A DNA stretch of 64,000 nt from Bacteroidota bacterium (GTDB lineage: Bacteria; Bacteroidota; Bacteroidia; UKL13-3), in the NCBI GenBank assembly GCA_027487835.1, contig JAIYCU010000009.1, positions 1 through 64,000 on the forward strand, written 5' to 3'. Both the position numbers and the translations under genes were made by a program. The notes under the pieces were generated by a model. That model saw nothing but the letters and a program-made list of their open reading frames with translations. It was not told the DNA's origin and searched no databases. This document shows positions 36,170 through 45,621 of the stretch, piece after piece; position 1 is the first letter of the stretch, and each line of letters starts with the position of its first letter.

Positions 36170-38629
36170 TCAATGTGTTCTTTTTAAAATTTGTTCCTTT
36201 ATCTTTTCAAGCAACAAGTCTTTGTTTATAGGTTTGGTGAGGTAATCATTCATTCCCACTTCAAAGCATTTCTTTTTTTCCTCTGCATCGTCGTGCGCAG
36301 TAACTGCTATAATCGGAATGTCTTGGTCTGTAGAAAAGGTGTCATCTGATCTTAAATGGTAAGTTGTTTCGATACCGTCCATCTCTGGCATTCTTATGTC
36401 CATGAGAATTAGATCAAATGCTTTTTCCTGTATTTTTCTTAAAGCTACAACTCCATTTTCTGCTACTTGACTATTGTATCCAGACTTTTCCAAAATCTTA
36501 ATTAATAGGTGTTGATTTAATAGGTTGTCTTCAACAATAAGTATTAAATATTTGGATGGGTCGAAGTTTTGTGGTGGCGCTGTATGTTTTAATTTTGAAG
36601 CAGCAATGGCATCTACCTCAACTTCTACCTCAAGAATAAAACTGCTGCCTTTGCCTTTTTCGCTAATAACTTCTAAATTACCTTTTAACAATTCAACAAG
36701 TTGCTTTACATTTTTTAATCCAATACCAAACCCTGTATTATTGCTTATTTCGGGTTGCTTTTTAAAGATTTCCTTTATTTCTTTTTCACTTAATCCTGGG
36801 CCTTCATCTGTAACTGTAAATTGAAGCGTTGCAAATTGTTGATTGGCCACCATTTTGCCAGCACTTTGTTTCACTTCAATTTTCACAACCCCTTTTTCGG
36901 TATGCTTTACGGCGTTATTTAATAAGTTTTGAATAATGTTATTTAGCTTTTGCTCGTCAGTTACAATTACCCTAGGTACTGCTGGATAAACCATTTGGTT
37001 AAACATTAGTCCCTTATGTTTACACTTAGATTGGTATGTTTTAAAAATCTCCTCTAAGGACGATATTAAGTCAACAGGGGCAAGACTTGCTGCAACCTCT
37101 TTCCGTTCCAATTGTAAATAGGTAATGAGGTTATTTAATACAAACATTAATTCATCACTCGAGAACTTAATATTAATAAGGTAGTCCTTGAGTTCATTAA
37201 AAGTCTTACTTTCTATTGCTAGTTGGCTCATGCCAACAATTCCATTAAGTGGCGTTCTAATCTCATGATTAATCTGCTGGAGCATATTGCTTTTTGCTTT
37301 ATAACTCATTTCAAAAAGCTTGCTCTTTTTATTAATTGTTACCGTATAAATAAGGAGGCCACTTAGAAGGATTAAAAAGAACAGGGCACTAAAAGCCGCA
37401 ATAAGCATGATGTTTCTTTTCTCTATGCTAAGTTCTTGTTCTCTAAGTTGTAAATCTTTAATTTGATTTTCTTTTTGTAACAATTTTACTTCTTGTTTGC
37501 GTCTGTCATTTTCATAATCAGCAATCAGTTTACCCACCTCTTTTTTGTCGCTACTTTTGTTTGTAGCAAGGTCATTTTTCTCTTTTAATTTTAAATAATA
37601 TGCCGACTTCTCAACATCGCCAGTAAGCTTATAATATTGAGAGGTAAGTAAGAAAATCCCATTAGCTTCATCATAGTTTGGATATTTATTAGCATAGGTT
37701 AGCGCTAAGTTGATATAATAAGCTGCCGAATCTAGTTCTTCTAAAAGCATATAGGCAGAGCCTAAATTATCTAGCACTAACATTATTTCTTTGGGGCCGG
37801 CACGCTGCTGGTCTAATTGATAAGATTCTAGCAAATAAGGCAATGCTTGTTTAGCCTGTTTCTTGGCTAAGTAAACGCTGCCAATATTGTTTAATGCGGA
37901 GGAGATATCCGAAACATTACTTTGTACCCTGAACACTTCAAGCGCTGTTTTATAATAATTTAATGCCTTTAAATGTTGTTGTTTTGCTAAATAGATATTT
38001 GCTAAGTTATTTGATATTTCTGCAATGATAAGTTCATTGGGCCCACCTTGATAGAGCGCTAAAGATCGCAAGTAATATAATTCAGATTTGCCGATGTCTT
38101 TCAAATCGAGGTATAAAGTACCAATATTATTATAGGTTCTTGCCGCTCTTGGATAGTCTTTTAATTGTTCGGATAGTTTAACAGAACCTAGGTAATAGCG
38201 CATAGCTTTTGTAAGCTCCCCATTAAGGTATGCTAAATTTCCTAAACTGTGATAGGCGAATGAGACGGCAAAGGGTTCTTTGCATTTTATGGCTGCTGAT
38301 AAACCAGATAAATAGTGATTTTTGGCGTCTTCTAATTTGCCATGATTTTTATCTAGAATCCCAAGGATGATAAGCGAATTGGCCTTTCCTTTGCAATAAT
38401 TTAATTGGTTAGAAATTCCGTATGCTTGGGTAACATAATTTCTAGCCTTTAAGGTATCGGTAGATTTTAAATAAATGGCTAGTGCATTTAAAATATCAGC
38501 CCTTTGCAAATCATTTGCAAAGGGAAGCAAGCTTTCTAAACTATCTTTTTCGTTTTCGGGTTGAGCCAAGCTAGGTTCAACCCAAAAAAGGGTAGTAAAA
38601 AAAAGTATAAAATAAAATAAATTCCTCAT
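36170..38629 (-). CDS. TPR-containing hybrid sensor histidine kinase
   Basis: 819 aa. A signal peptide (about 1-22) is followed by six to eight TPR-like helical repeats (about 30-350, with units such as RAARTYNNIGTLYLDLKD and SSALNNIGSVYLAKKQA). A short coiled coil precedes one membrane segment around 400-425 (LIAAFSALFFLILLSGLLIY). The cytosolic part has the H-box INHEIRTPLNGIVGMSQL, an HATPase domain (N-box NIIQNLLNNAVKHT, then DEGPGLS and GFGIGLKNV) and a C-terminal REC domain with LILMDIRMPEMDG. The sensed ligand is unknown; periplasmic TPRs suggest a protein or peptide partner. All catalytic residues look intact. Confidence 0.85.
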   Translation of the reverse strand: MRNLFYFILFFTTLFWVEPSLAQPENEKDSLESLLPFANDLQRADILNALAIYLKSTDTLKARNYVTQAYGISNQLNYCKGKANSLIILGILDKNHGKLEDAKNHYLSGLSAAIKCKEPFAVSFAYHSLGNLAYLNGELTKAMRYYLGSVKLSEQLKDYPRAARTYNNIGTLYLDLKDIGKSELYYLRSLALYQGGPNELIIAEISNNLANIYLAKQQHLKALNYYKTALEVFRVQSNVSDISSALNNIGSVYLAKKQAKQALPYLLESYQLDQQRAGPKEIMLVLDNLGSAYMLLEELDSAAYYINLALTYANKYPNYDEANGIFLLTSQYYKLTGDVEKSAYYLKLKEKNDLATNKSSDKKEVGKLIADYENDRRKQEVKLLQKENQIKDLQLREQELSIEKRNIMLIAAFSALFFLILLSGLLIYTVTINKKSKLFEMSYKAKSNMLQQINHEIRTPLNGIVGMSQLAIESKTFNELKDYLINIKFSSDELMFVLNNLITYLQLERKEVAASLAPVDLISSLEEIFKTYQSKCKHKGLMFNQMVYPAVPRVIVTDEQKLNNIIQNLLNNAVKHTEKGVVKIEVKQSAGKMVANQQFATLQFTVTDEGPGLSEKEIKEIFKKQPEISNNTGFGIGLKNVKQLVELLKGNLEVISEKGKGSSFILEVEVEVDAIAASKLKHTAPPQNFDPSKYLILIVEDNLLNQHLLIKILEKSGYNSQVAENGVVALRKIQEKAFDLILMDIRMPEMDGIETTYHLRSDDTFSTDQDIPIIAVTAHDDAEEKKKCFEVGMNDYLTKPINKDLLLEKIKEQILKRTH

Positions 38630-38692
38630 CTTTTCTCTTTCAACGCAGGCACTAAATTATGAATTGTATTGAAAAAGAATACAATAAATATG

Positions 38693-39046
38693 TTAATGGT
38701 CGTTTTGTAGGGATTCCCAGTATTCTACAGCCCTTCTGGTGTGTGGGATGACGATGGTTCCACCAACAATATTTGCCACGGCAAATATTTCAAACATTTG
38801 GGCGGTGCTAACGCCAAGTTCATGGCATTTTCCCAAATGATATTTGATGCAATCATCGCAACGTAAAACCATACTAGCCACTAAACCTAACATTTCTTTG
38901 GTAACAGCCGGCAAAGCGCCGTCTTCATAAGTATTCGTATCTAAATTAAATAAACGTTTTAAAACTAGGTTATCCGCACCTAGTATTTTTTCATTCATTT
39001 TTTCTCTGTAGGTATTGAAGGATTCAACCTGATTTGTATTTTCCAT
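38693..39046 (-). CDS. AhpD-like/carboxymuconolactone decarboxylase family protein
   Basis: 117 aa. The AhpD-type redox motif is present: LRCDDCIKYHLGKCHELG with Cys63, Cys66 and His70, plus Cys74. Proteins of this family are alkylhydroperoxidases using a CxxC thiol pair, while the decarboxylase name is historical. It sits three bases downstream of the MGMT-like gene and is the last gene of a minus-strand operon led by the 1133-aa envelope protein. An oxidative or alkylation-stress role would fit both small partners. Confidence 0.83.
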   Translation of the reverse strand: MENTNQVESFNTYREKMNEKILGADNLVLKRLFNLDTNTYEDGALPAVTKEMLGLVASMVLRCDDCIKYHLGKCHELGVSTAQMFEIFAVANIVGGTIVIPHTRRAVEYWESLQNDH

Positions 39047-39049
39047 TGA

Positions 39050-39382
39050 TTATAAATTTAAAGCTAAGTTAGGATCCCAAAAATGTAATTCGAATTGTTC
39101 AATGCAATCATCTTTTACTCGGATGCCTTCTTTTTCTAGCTGCTCCTGCATTTCTAGTGGATGACCAAAATGATGTTTGCCTGTTAACATTCCCATTCTA
39201 TTTACAACTCTATGTGCTGGCACAAGTGGCAAAACACCATGGGCTGCATTCATGGCATAACCAACTAATCTGGCACTTTTTGCTGCACCCAAATATTTTG
39301 CAATCGCTCCATAGCTAGTTACCTTGCCATAGGGCACAAGCCTTACTACTTCAAAAACATCCTTAAAAAAATCTGATTGCAT
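39050..39382 (-). CDS. Alkyltransferase-like protein (MGMT fold without the catalytic Cys)
   Basis: 110-aa protein of the methylated-DNA-cysteine methyltransferase C-domain fold. The helix-turn-helix region VPYGKVTSYGAIAKYLG and the arginine-finger stretch SARLVGYAMNA are intact. At the active site the PCHR motif reads PAHR (55-58), so the acceptor Cys is Ala56. This defines the alkyltransferase-like group, which bind O6-alkylguanine and hand it to nucleotide excision repair without repairing it. Its ATG overlaps the stop codon of the upstream gene (TAATG), implying translational coupling. Confidence 0.85.
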   Translation of the reverse strand: MQSDFFKDVFEVVRLVPYGKVTSYGAIAKYLGAAKSARLVGYAMNAAHGVLPLVPAHRVVNRMGMLTGKHHFGHPLEMQEQLEKEGIRVKDDCIEQFELHFWDPNLALNL

Positions 39383-42300
39383 TAGAAATCCAAACCTAAA
39401 GATAAATAATATAAAGGCGCTTCTGTAACTTCAAAATCTTGAATACCCCATGCCATATCAAACCTCACAAAATAGCCAAAGAGTTTTGAACGCAAACCCC
39501 CACCAGTGCCAGCAACAATTGGGTCTCTTACATTAATTACTTTGGCTTTTACGGGTCCTTGCTCATAAATCTTTTGATTAAAGGTATTTTCATCACTATA
39601 GGGGTTTGAACCTACCCAAGCGGTCCCAATATCAAAAAAAGGAACGATTTGAAAATTATTAAAAAACTCACTGCGCAAAGGTCGGTTCAAAACGTATTGA
39701 AATATTGGTATTCTTACTTCTGCGCTGGCCAAGGCATAATTATTTCCATTTCGAATATTTTGAGTAAACCCTCTTAAATTACATGCCAAGGCTTGAAAAA
39801 TATAATTCCTATCACTTGCTGTGGCAATTTGATTATTAAAGCTAGGAGTAAGCCAATTTTCTACCCCGCCTAAATAATACACCACTCGGCCGGGGCCAAA
39901 AGAAGTGTTTGCACTTAACCTACCTGCAAATATTATTTGCCTATGTAATTTTTGATAATGTCTAAAGTCTATTCCCAGCACATTTATTTGAAGGTCAGTA
40001 TTGTTTAAGTTGATAAATCGCTCATAGAAAACTTTAAATCGTGTGCCATTCCATAAGTTCAATCCTTTTGGTATGGTATTGTCAAATACATATTCAATTT
40101 TACCGCCAGACCAATTAGTTATTTTATCATTGGAGTCGAGAGTAGGAACATCAGTTGCCCTGGTGATGTCTCTGTCTTGTCTAAAAAAGGTTTCAATTCT
40201 AATGCAACTCACAGGATTAAATGGCATGCGCAATGAATATCTTAGCTCGTGAGATAGATTTTTATAGCTTCTAATTTCTGGCACACCACCACTTCTACTT
40301 TGTCTATAAAAACTAAGTTTATGATCCAGTCGTTTTTTTCTTGTTTCTACGCTGGCAAAATAATCAAAACCGCTTAAGTCGTAAGCTAAGCGAACGCCCC
40401 CATTTATTTTATAGTCCTCAAATAAATCAATCATACCTAGTTTAAACAACCCATTTAAACCTGGGTTAAACATTTGCCCAGCAGCTGGCGTAATAGGTTG
40501 ATAGTAGGTGTTGATGATGCTATTGTCAATAAATTGGGCAATCAGTTTATCCGTAAAAAAAGTAACATCATAAAATTTTGGTGCATTTACTTTAATTGGC
40601 TTGTGGGTTTCTTTATCTATATCCGATTTTTTAAGAATAGTAAAGGCAGGTCTTTTATAGGTTGATTCTGTGTACTCGTTGACAAAAAAATAGGCATTGG
40701 TGTCGTTCGCAATTTTTACAATTTCATCAGGATTTTGATTTACACTTTGCAGCCTTTTTTCTTTGAAAGTTACTGGGCCAGCTGTAAATGGTTCTGTGGC
40801 AAAGCCAGTTTTCAATCTAAACATGGTAGGATAGGTTTCAACTTCCTCTGCTAACTTTGTAACGTCTTTCTCTACAGCCGAGTACCTAATATAATATCTA
40901 CCTTTATCTAATACCAAATCAAATACTTGTTTGGTTTGTACTGCAACATCGTGGGCCAAAATACTTTTCTTGTAATTGGTTAGGGGATAGGTATAAACAA
41001 TGTCTTTTGTGTGCACAATTGTATCCAACCTCTCAATGCTCGCATTTAGGTTAATTTGTTTTCCATTGTATTCAAATGCACTGCCACTCCAAGTTGGGTT
41101 GTTTTCATAAATGAGTGTGTCTGGTTCTTTTTGAACCGAATCTTTATAAAAAATTTGAATCTCTGTATAGTCATAAACTTCTTCAATTCTGCAAGCATAT
41201 CTATTATAAATGCCATTATATTCTGTTAGGTAGGCAAAATAATCTTTGTTATAATCGATTGGCTGAATTTCGTTTAAGTAAGGCGTTTTACTTAGCCTTT
41301 TTAATTTTCTACTATTTGTTTCCAAATCGTACATAAAGATATCAAAGTTGTTTTCTGGCGTTAAACTGTTGCCAAGTACAACGCCTAAAGAATCTCTGAT
41401 TCTGTTTGAACTAAATAATATTTTGGTAGAAAAATCTACAAAACGCGGGTATTGGTCGTCGTAAAAGTCGGAAGTAATTTGAGTTTCCTTGCGTGTTTGA
41501 ATATCATAAGTGTAAATATCGCTTTGCCCTTTTCTGATGGCAGATAAAACAAGGGTGCGTCCGTTTTCGCTAAAATCAATTCCTGTTATTTTATCAAATT
41601 TTAAAAACTTAATGGTTTCTTTTTTCTTATTTACCAAATCAATCATACGTAAATACACCACTCCTTTTTTCTCAAAAACATAGGCAATTTTATCTCCACC
41701 AGCTTGCCATGCTACCAATGGAAATGAGTAATCTATATTGAGTTGATGGTATTTTAATCCACCCTTAAATATTTTCTTGGTTTTGCCGGTTTGTGTATTG
41801 AGTAAGTAAACCTTAAATTTTCCATTTTTATTGGTAGTAAAGGCAACTCCATTTCCCTTCGGACTCACCTTCATTTGGGCTTGGATATATGGCGCAATTC
41901 TTTTCTTGATTTTAAATTCTGAAGGAGGGAAATCTTTAAGTAGGTCTGATTCTTTTTTATATAACTCTTGATAAAATTGAAGGTATTCTACTAAAATTTC
42001 TTTGTAAAGTTTATTAGTTACATATTCAATCGCAGTTTCATAATTTCGGGTGAGTTTAGTAATATAAACTAGGTTGGCAACAGATTCTTTATCATATTTT
42101 TCTGTTAAGAATTTCCAAAAGGCATGTCCAGCAAATTCAGGTTCTTTTTGGTTCAACCTATTAAATTTTGATTTGGTACCTTGTTCTTGGATGTCTTTCA
42201 TTTTATTGTTAAGGGACGCATCCCAAGGTTTTGACAAATAAGCCACTAAACCTCTTATATACCATTCTGGTAAATTTAAAAAGGCGGCGGTTTGCAAACG

Positions 42301-42783
42301 CTCTTGAATATTGCCACCATAAAGCATTTCATTTAATAATACCAAGGCTAATCCTTCCTTTATTTGTCTTGATAAATCCGCATGGTCACCGTTAAAATAA
42401 ACCAGAACCCTGTTGTTAACTACGTTTGTAAATCCACCTGTATTTAAGGTTATTTCCTCTAAACCAAAGTTGCCCTGCTTATAATCCCCTAAGGTGTTAT
42501 AACAAATAATTTCAATTCTTCCATTGAGTCGGTGATCTAGAATTCGCTCCAACTCAGGCATAGTTTCTTCCGCAAATCGAATGCTATAGTTGGCTAATTC
42601 TCTGCCGCCTGAGTAAAAGAAAGCATCATAGTTTTCTGTTCTTAGAAAACTCCACTCAAACCTGCTATATTGAATTCTATTTTGTCCAAAAAGCGTATTT
42701 ATTCCTTGTCCAATTGAACTACCGATAGTGCCAAAATAAATAGCAAATAATAAGCTTATGTATGTAAAGTTTCTCCACTTCAT
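39382..42783 (-). CDS. Envelope protein: peptidase-like N-domain, TolB-type propeller, beta-barrel C-domain
   Basis: 1133 aa. A signal peptide (1-25) is followed by residues ~30-280 resembling peptidase-MA-like domains, but the expected HExxH is not seen (KEGLALVLLNEML at that place). Residues ~290-520 hold repeated PD40/TolB-type blades (QMKVSPKGNGVAFTTNKNGK, GIDFSENGRTLVLSA, QYPRFVDFSTKILFSSNR). From about 800 to the end there is an outer-membrane barrel of BamA/surface-antigen style, ending in a Phe (YYLSLGLDF), the usual C-terminal signal. It leads an operon with an alkyltransferase-like gene (TAATG overlap) and an AhpD-like gene. The function is unknown; surface display or envelope assembly is inferred. 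Confidence 0.7.
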   Translation of the reverse strand: MKWRNFTYISLLFAIYFGTIGSSIGQGINTLFGQNRIQYSRFEWSFLRTENYDAFFYSGGRELANYSIRFAEETMPELERILDHRLNGRIEIICYNTLGDYKQGNFGLEEITLNTGGFTNVVNNRVLVYFNGDHADLSRQIKEGLALVLLNEMLYGGNIQERLQTAAFLNLPEWYIRGLVAYLSKPWDASLNNKMKDIQEQGTKSKFNRLNQKEPEFAGHAFWKFLTEKYDKESVANLVYITKLTRNYETAIEYVTNKLYKEILVEYLQFYQELYKKESDLLKDFPPSEFKIKKRIAPYIQAQMKVSPKGNGVAFTTNKNGKFKVYLLNTQTGKTKKIFKGGLKYHQLNIDYSFPLVAWQAGGDKIAYVFEKKGVVYLRMIDLVNKKKETIKFLKFDKITGIDFSENGRTLVLSAIRKGQSDIYTYDIQTRKETQITSDFYDDQYPRFVDFSTKILFSSNRIRDSLGVVLGNSLTPENNFDIFMYDLETNSRKLKRLSKTPYLNEIQPIDYNKDYFAYLTEYNGIYNRYACRIEEVYDYTEIQIFYKDSVQKEPDTLIYENNPTWSGSAFEYNGKQINLNASIERLDTIVHTKDIVYTYPLTNYKKSILAHDVAVQTKQVFDLVLDKGRYYIRYSAVEKDVTKLAEEVETYPTMFRLKTGFATEPFTAGPVTFKEKRLQSVNQNPDEIVKIANDTNAYFFVNEYTESTYKRPAFTILKKSDIDKETHKPIKVNAPKFYDVTFFTDKLIAQFIDNSIINTYYQPITPAAGQMFNPGLNGLFKLGMIDLFEDYKINGGVRLAYDLSGFDYFASVETRKKRLDHKLSFYRQSRSGGVPEIRSYKNLSHELRYSLRMPFNPVSCIRIETFFRQDRDITRATDVPTLDSNDKITNWSGGKIEYVFDNTIPKGLNLWNGTRFKVFYERFINLNNTDLQINVLGIDFRHYQKLHRQIIFAGRLSANTSFGPGRVVYYLGGVENWLTPSFNNQIATASDRNYIFQALACNLRGFTQNIRNGNNYALASAEVRIPIFQYVLNRPLRSEFFNNFQIVPFFDIGTAWVGSNPYSDENTFNQKIYEQGPVKAKVINVRDPIVAGTGGGLRSKLFGYFVRFDMAWGIQDFEVTEAPLYYLSLGLDF

Positions 42784-42889
42784 GTGCTAACCTCAAAATT
42801 GCAGTAAAAACAGGACTTTTAGAAATTAAATTTCAGATTATTAGCCTTAGCTTAATTCTTTTACTTTCGTGTCATAAAAAAATACGAGA

Positions 42890-43534
42890 ATGTTACAAGT
42901 TCAGCGTTTTGTTTTCAATGATTTTCAGGAAAATACTTATGTAATCTGGGATGAAAGTGGAGAATGTGCCATCATCGACCCAGGCTGTTTTAGAGAAAAT
43001 GAGCGATTGGCACTTAGTAATTTTATTACTGAGAGAGGACTTAAGCCTGTCTTACTTTTAAATACTCATTGCCATATCGACCATGTTTTGGGAAATGAGT
43101 ATGTAATGGGGAAATACGCACTGCCACTTCATCTGCACCAAGACGAAATTCAAACCTATAATGATACGCGCAAGTGGACAGCTATGTTTGGAATTGCCCC
43201 TTTAACTGTGCCAGAACATACAGTTTTCCTAACAGTGGGCGAAACAATTACTTTTGGCAATACTTCTTTAAAAATTTTATTTACTCCCGGACATTCTATT
43301 GCTTCTCTAAGCTTTTTTGAAGCTGAATCTTTACAACTTTTTGCAGGTGATGTTTTATTTAAGCAAAGTATTGGTAGAACAGATTTGCACGGAGGTAACC
43401 TTTCTACCTTATTAAGTAGTATCAAAAATCAGTTATTAGTATTGCCTGATGCTACCAAGGTTTATGCAGGTCATAATGAACCTACCACCATTGGAGAAGA
43501 GCGCATACAAAACCCTTTCTTAAGAAATTTATAA
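42890..43534 (+). CDS. MBL-fold metallohydrolase (glyoxalase II-like)
   Basis: 214 aa with the metallo-beta-lactamase signature THCHIDHVLGNEYV (His60, His62, Asp64, His65), a later metal His in FTPGHSIASLSFF, Asp in LFAGDVLFKQSIGRTDL and a final YAGHNEPTTIGEE. This set is typical of the glyoxalase II/YcbL group, thioester hydrolases. A TACTTTCG box (42862-42869) lies about 20 bases upstream of the ATG. It stands alone, divergent from the large envelope protein and convergent with the SRPBCC-GyrI gene. Confidence 0.87.
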   Translation: MLQVQRFVFNDFQENTYVIWDESGECAIIDPGCFRENERLALSNFITERGLKPVLLLNTHCHIDHVLGNEYVMGKYALPLHLHQDEIQTYNDTRKWTAMFGIAPLTVPEHTVFLTVGETITFGNTSLKILFTPGHSIASLSFFEAESLQLFAGDVLFKQSIGRTDLHGGNLSTLLSSIKNQLLVLPDATKVYAGHNEPTTIGEERIQNPFLRNL

Positions 43535-43535
43535 A

Positions 43536-44561
43536 TTAGTCTTTAAGGGGAAATACTACTTCTGTTAACCATTGATTAGTATCTTTTTCCAACATTGGAT
43601 CTGTAATGTAAAATTCCATAGGTGCACCAGATGCTTTTAGGTTATTTTGGATGATGTATTTAAACCCTTCGCTATAAAGTGGTCCCATTTTATCGTAAGC
43701 GCCTTTATATTTAATGACCAATTGTTTTCCCCCTTCAATTTTACCTGCAAAAACTGGAGTTGTTGTGCTTAATTCTCCTTCAACACCAATACAGGCTGCC
43801 ATATCAAATAAATTGCCTTTTGCTGCATAGTTAATGGTAAATGGTGGACAAGTTTGCTTGGCAGAAAGTTGTTTAATCAAGTCTAATAGAAAGGTATAGT
43901 TTTCATCTAACTTCTTGCTAATTTCAGACTCTTGTATTTGGTTTCTAATGCCAAGATAATTAAGTGGTGAAGCAACTCTTATTTCGGCTTCGAATCCCCC
44001 AATTTCAAGGTCTGTTTTAGATTCTGCTAATATTTTTATAGACTTTAGGCCTGCCTCGTAATCTGGGCCAAGTAAGCCATCCATAAATAACCCAAAGATT
44101 TTACTTATAGGTACCCAATAAAGTGGTAATGATTTAGTATCTGAGTCGAAGTTCCAAGTAAGTTTCACTTTATCGCCTTGTTGAACAATATCAAAATCAG
44201 CCCGGGTGCCCCCAAAATCATTTAGGGTAAGTTCGATGTCTATTTTTTCGTTTGGAATCACATTTACAATTTTCATGTTTCCATTGCCAACATCTGGATT
44301 ATTGCTTTTCCAAGAATAACTAGCGCCCATGCCTTCGTAAATTGTTGCATATTCATAAGTGGCATTGGTATCCTTTTTATGCCAAGGACTCCATTTTGTC
44401 CAAGCTTTAAAATTGTTAATTAGTTCAAATACATGCTTTGGCTTGGCATCAATTACAACACTTCGTTCTATATGGTTGTTTGAAGGTAAAAAAACAGAAA
44501 TAAGTAAAATTAAGCCAATCAATCCTATGATTGTTAATCCAATGTATTTTAATGCTTTCAT
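43536..44561 (-). CDS. SRPBCC - GyrI-like two-domain protein
   Basis: 341 aa. A hydrophobic N-terminal segment (about 5-24, IGLTIIGLIGLILLISVFL) anchors or exports it. Residues ~28-170 are a polyketide-cyclase/START-like SRPBCC fold (HVFELINNFKAWTKWSPWHK, TYEYATIYEGMGASYSWKS). Residues ~185-341 resemble GyrI/effector-binding AraC domains (YKGAYDKMGPLYSEGFKYI, GAPMEFYITDPM, EVVFPLKD). Both folds bind small hydrophobic ligands. No DNA-binding domain is present, so it is not a regulator itself. The arrangement is recurrent in Bacteroidota; the ligand is unknown. Confidence 0.75.
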   Translation of the reverse strand: MKALKYIGLTIIGLIGLILLISVFLPSNNHIERSVVIDAKPKHVFELINNFKAWTKWSPWHKKDTNATYEYATIYEGMGASYSWKSNNPDVGNGNMKIVNVIPNEKIDIELTLNDFGGTRADFDIVQQGDKVKLTWNFDSDTKSLPLYWVPISKIFGLFMDGLLGPDYEAGLKSIKILAESKTDLEIGGFEAEIRVASPLNYLGIRNQIQESEISKKLDENYTFLLDLIKQLSAKQTCPPFTINYAAKGNLFDMAACIGVEGELSTTTPVFAGKIEGGKQLVIKYKGAYDKMGPLYSEGFKYIIQNNLKASGAPMEFYITDPMLEKDTNQWLTEVVFPLKD

Positions 44562-44585
44562 GGTTTAAAAATAAGTTCAAATATA

Positions 44586-45413
44586 TTATCTTAAACTTAA
44601 AACTGCAGCACACCAATTATTTTTGCTAAGGTGGGTTCGAACCAAAAGCCCAGCCTGCTCAATACTATCCTGCAATACATTCAAATCTGATTCATAAAAT
44701 CCACTAATTATTATTTGACCCTCCTTCTTTAAACATGAGGCCATTTGGCCCATAGAAGCTTGTAAGACGTTTCTGTTTATATTGGCTAATATGATGTCAA
44801 AGTCGGTATCAGCTATCGCATTTAAATCTCCATGAATGAAATTTATTCCTGAAACTTGGTTCAACCCTATATTTTCATTGATATTTACTGCTGCCCAGTC
44901 GTCAATATCATTGGCAATCACTTCTCTTGCTCCTAGCTTTTTTGCTAAAATGGCAAGAATGCCTGTTCCACTTCCGTAGTCAAAAACCTTTTTATCTTTA
45001 AAGTCGATGCTTAGCATCATCTCTAAAATGCTTGCAGTGGTTTCGTGATGCCCAGTGCCAAAAGAGGTTTTGGGTTGAATAATTAATTCATGCAAAAAAC
45101 TCGGCTCTGATGTATGAAAAGGAGCGGTGATTCTAAGTTGCTCATTAATGATAACGGGCTCAAAGTTACTTTCCCATTGTGCGTTCCAGTTTTGCTGAGC
45201 AATTTCATCAAATTGGTATTGGTTTTCAGTTAGCTTGTATTTACTTAAAATCTCTAAGGTAGCTCCCTTATCAAAATCCGCCAAAAGCAAGCATGCTTCA
45301 AACCCATTTTCAGTTTCTATAAATGTGTCGAAGTCAGCTGCAGCAAGCTCTGCCATTAAGAATTCTGAAGTTTGGAAATCGCATTTAACTTTGAGAGAAA
45401 GAAATTTTTGCAT
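44586..45413 (-). CDS. prmA: Ribosomal protein L11 methyltransferase
   Basis: 275-aa SAM-dependent enzyme that trimethylates ribosomal protein L11. The family motifs are KTSFGTGHHETTASILEMM, DYGSGTGILAILAKKLGA (SAM motif I), ANDIDDWAAVNINENIGLN and ILANINRNVL. The N-terminal L11-recognition domain is shorter than in E. coli, as usual in Bacteroidota. A TACTTTTA element directly upstream suggests a short leader. Two of the short palindromes fall inside it (44634, 44858). Confidence 0.92.
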   Translation of the reverse strand: MQKFLSLKVKCDFQTSEFLMAELAAADFDTFIETENGFEACLLLADFDKGATLEILSKYKLTENQYQFDEIAQQNWNAQWESNFEPVIINEQLRITAPFHTSEPSFLHELIIQPKTSFGTGHHETTASILEMMLSIDFKDKKVFDYGSGTGILAILAKKLGAREVIANDIDDWAAVNINENIGLNQVSGINFIHGDLNAIADTDFDIILANINRNVLQASMGQMASCLKKEGQIIISGFYESDLNVLQDSIEQAGLLVRTHLSKNNWCAAVLSLR

Positions 45414-45621
45414 GTCGTAAAAGTAGGTATTTTGGGTTTGGTTATTATTATTATTATGAAGTGGAAGGGGGTAAGCCTCAATTAAAAAATCAATTAATCA
45501 CTCAACATATTTTTGATTATGTTTGAAGATAGATTATATGAATATATGTTTTGATTGCGGGTTAGAAAGTAAAATAATATTCATTTTAGGGAAAAGTAAA
45601 AAAAATTAAGAAACTGGAGGG

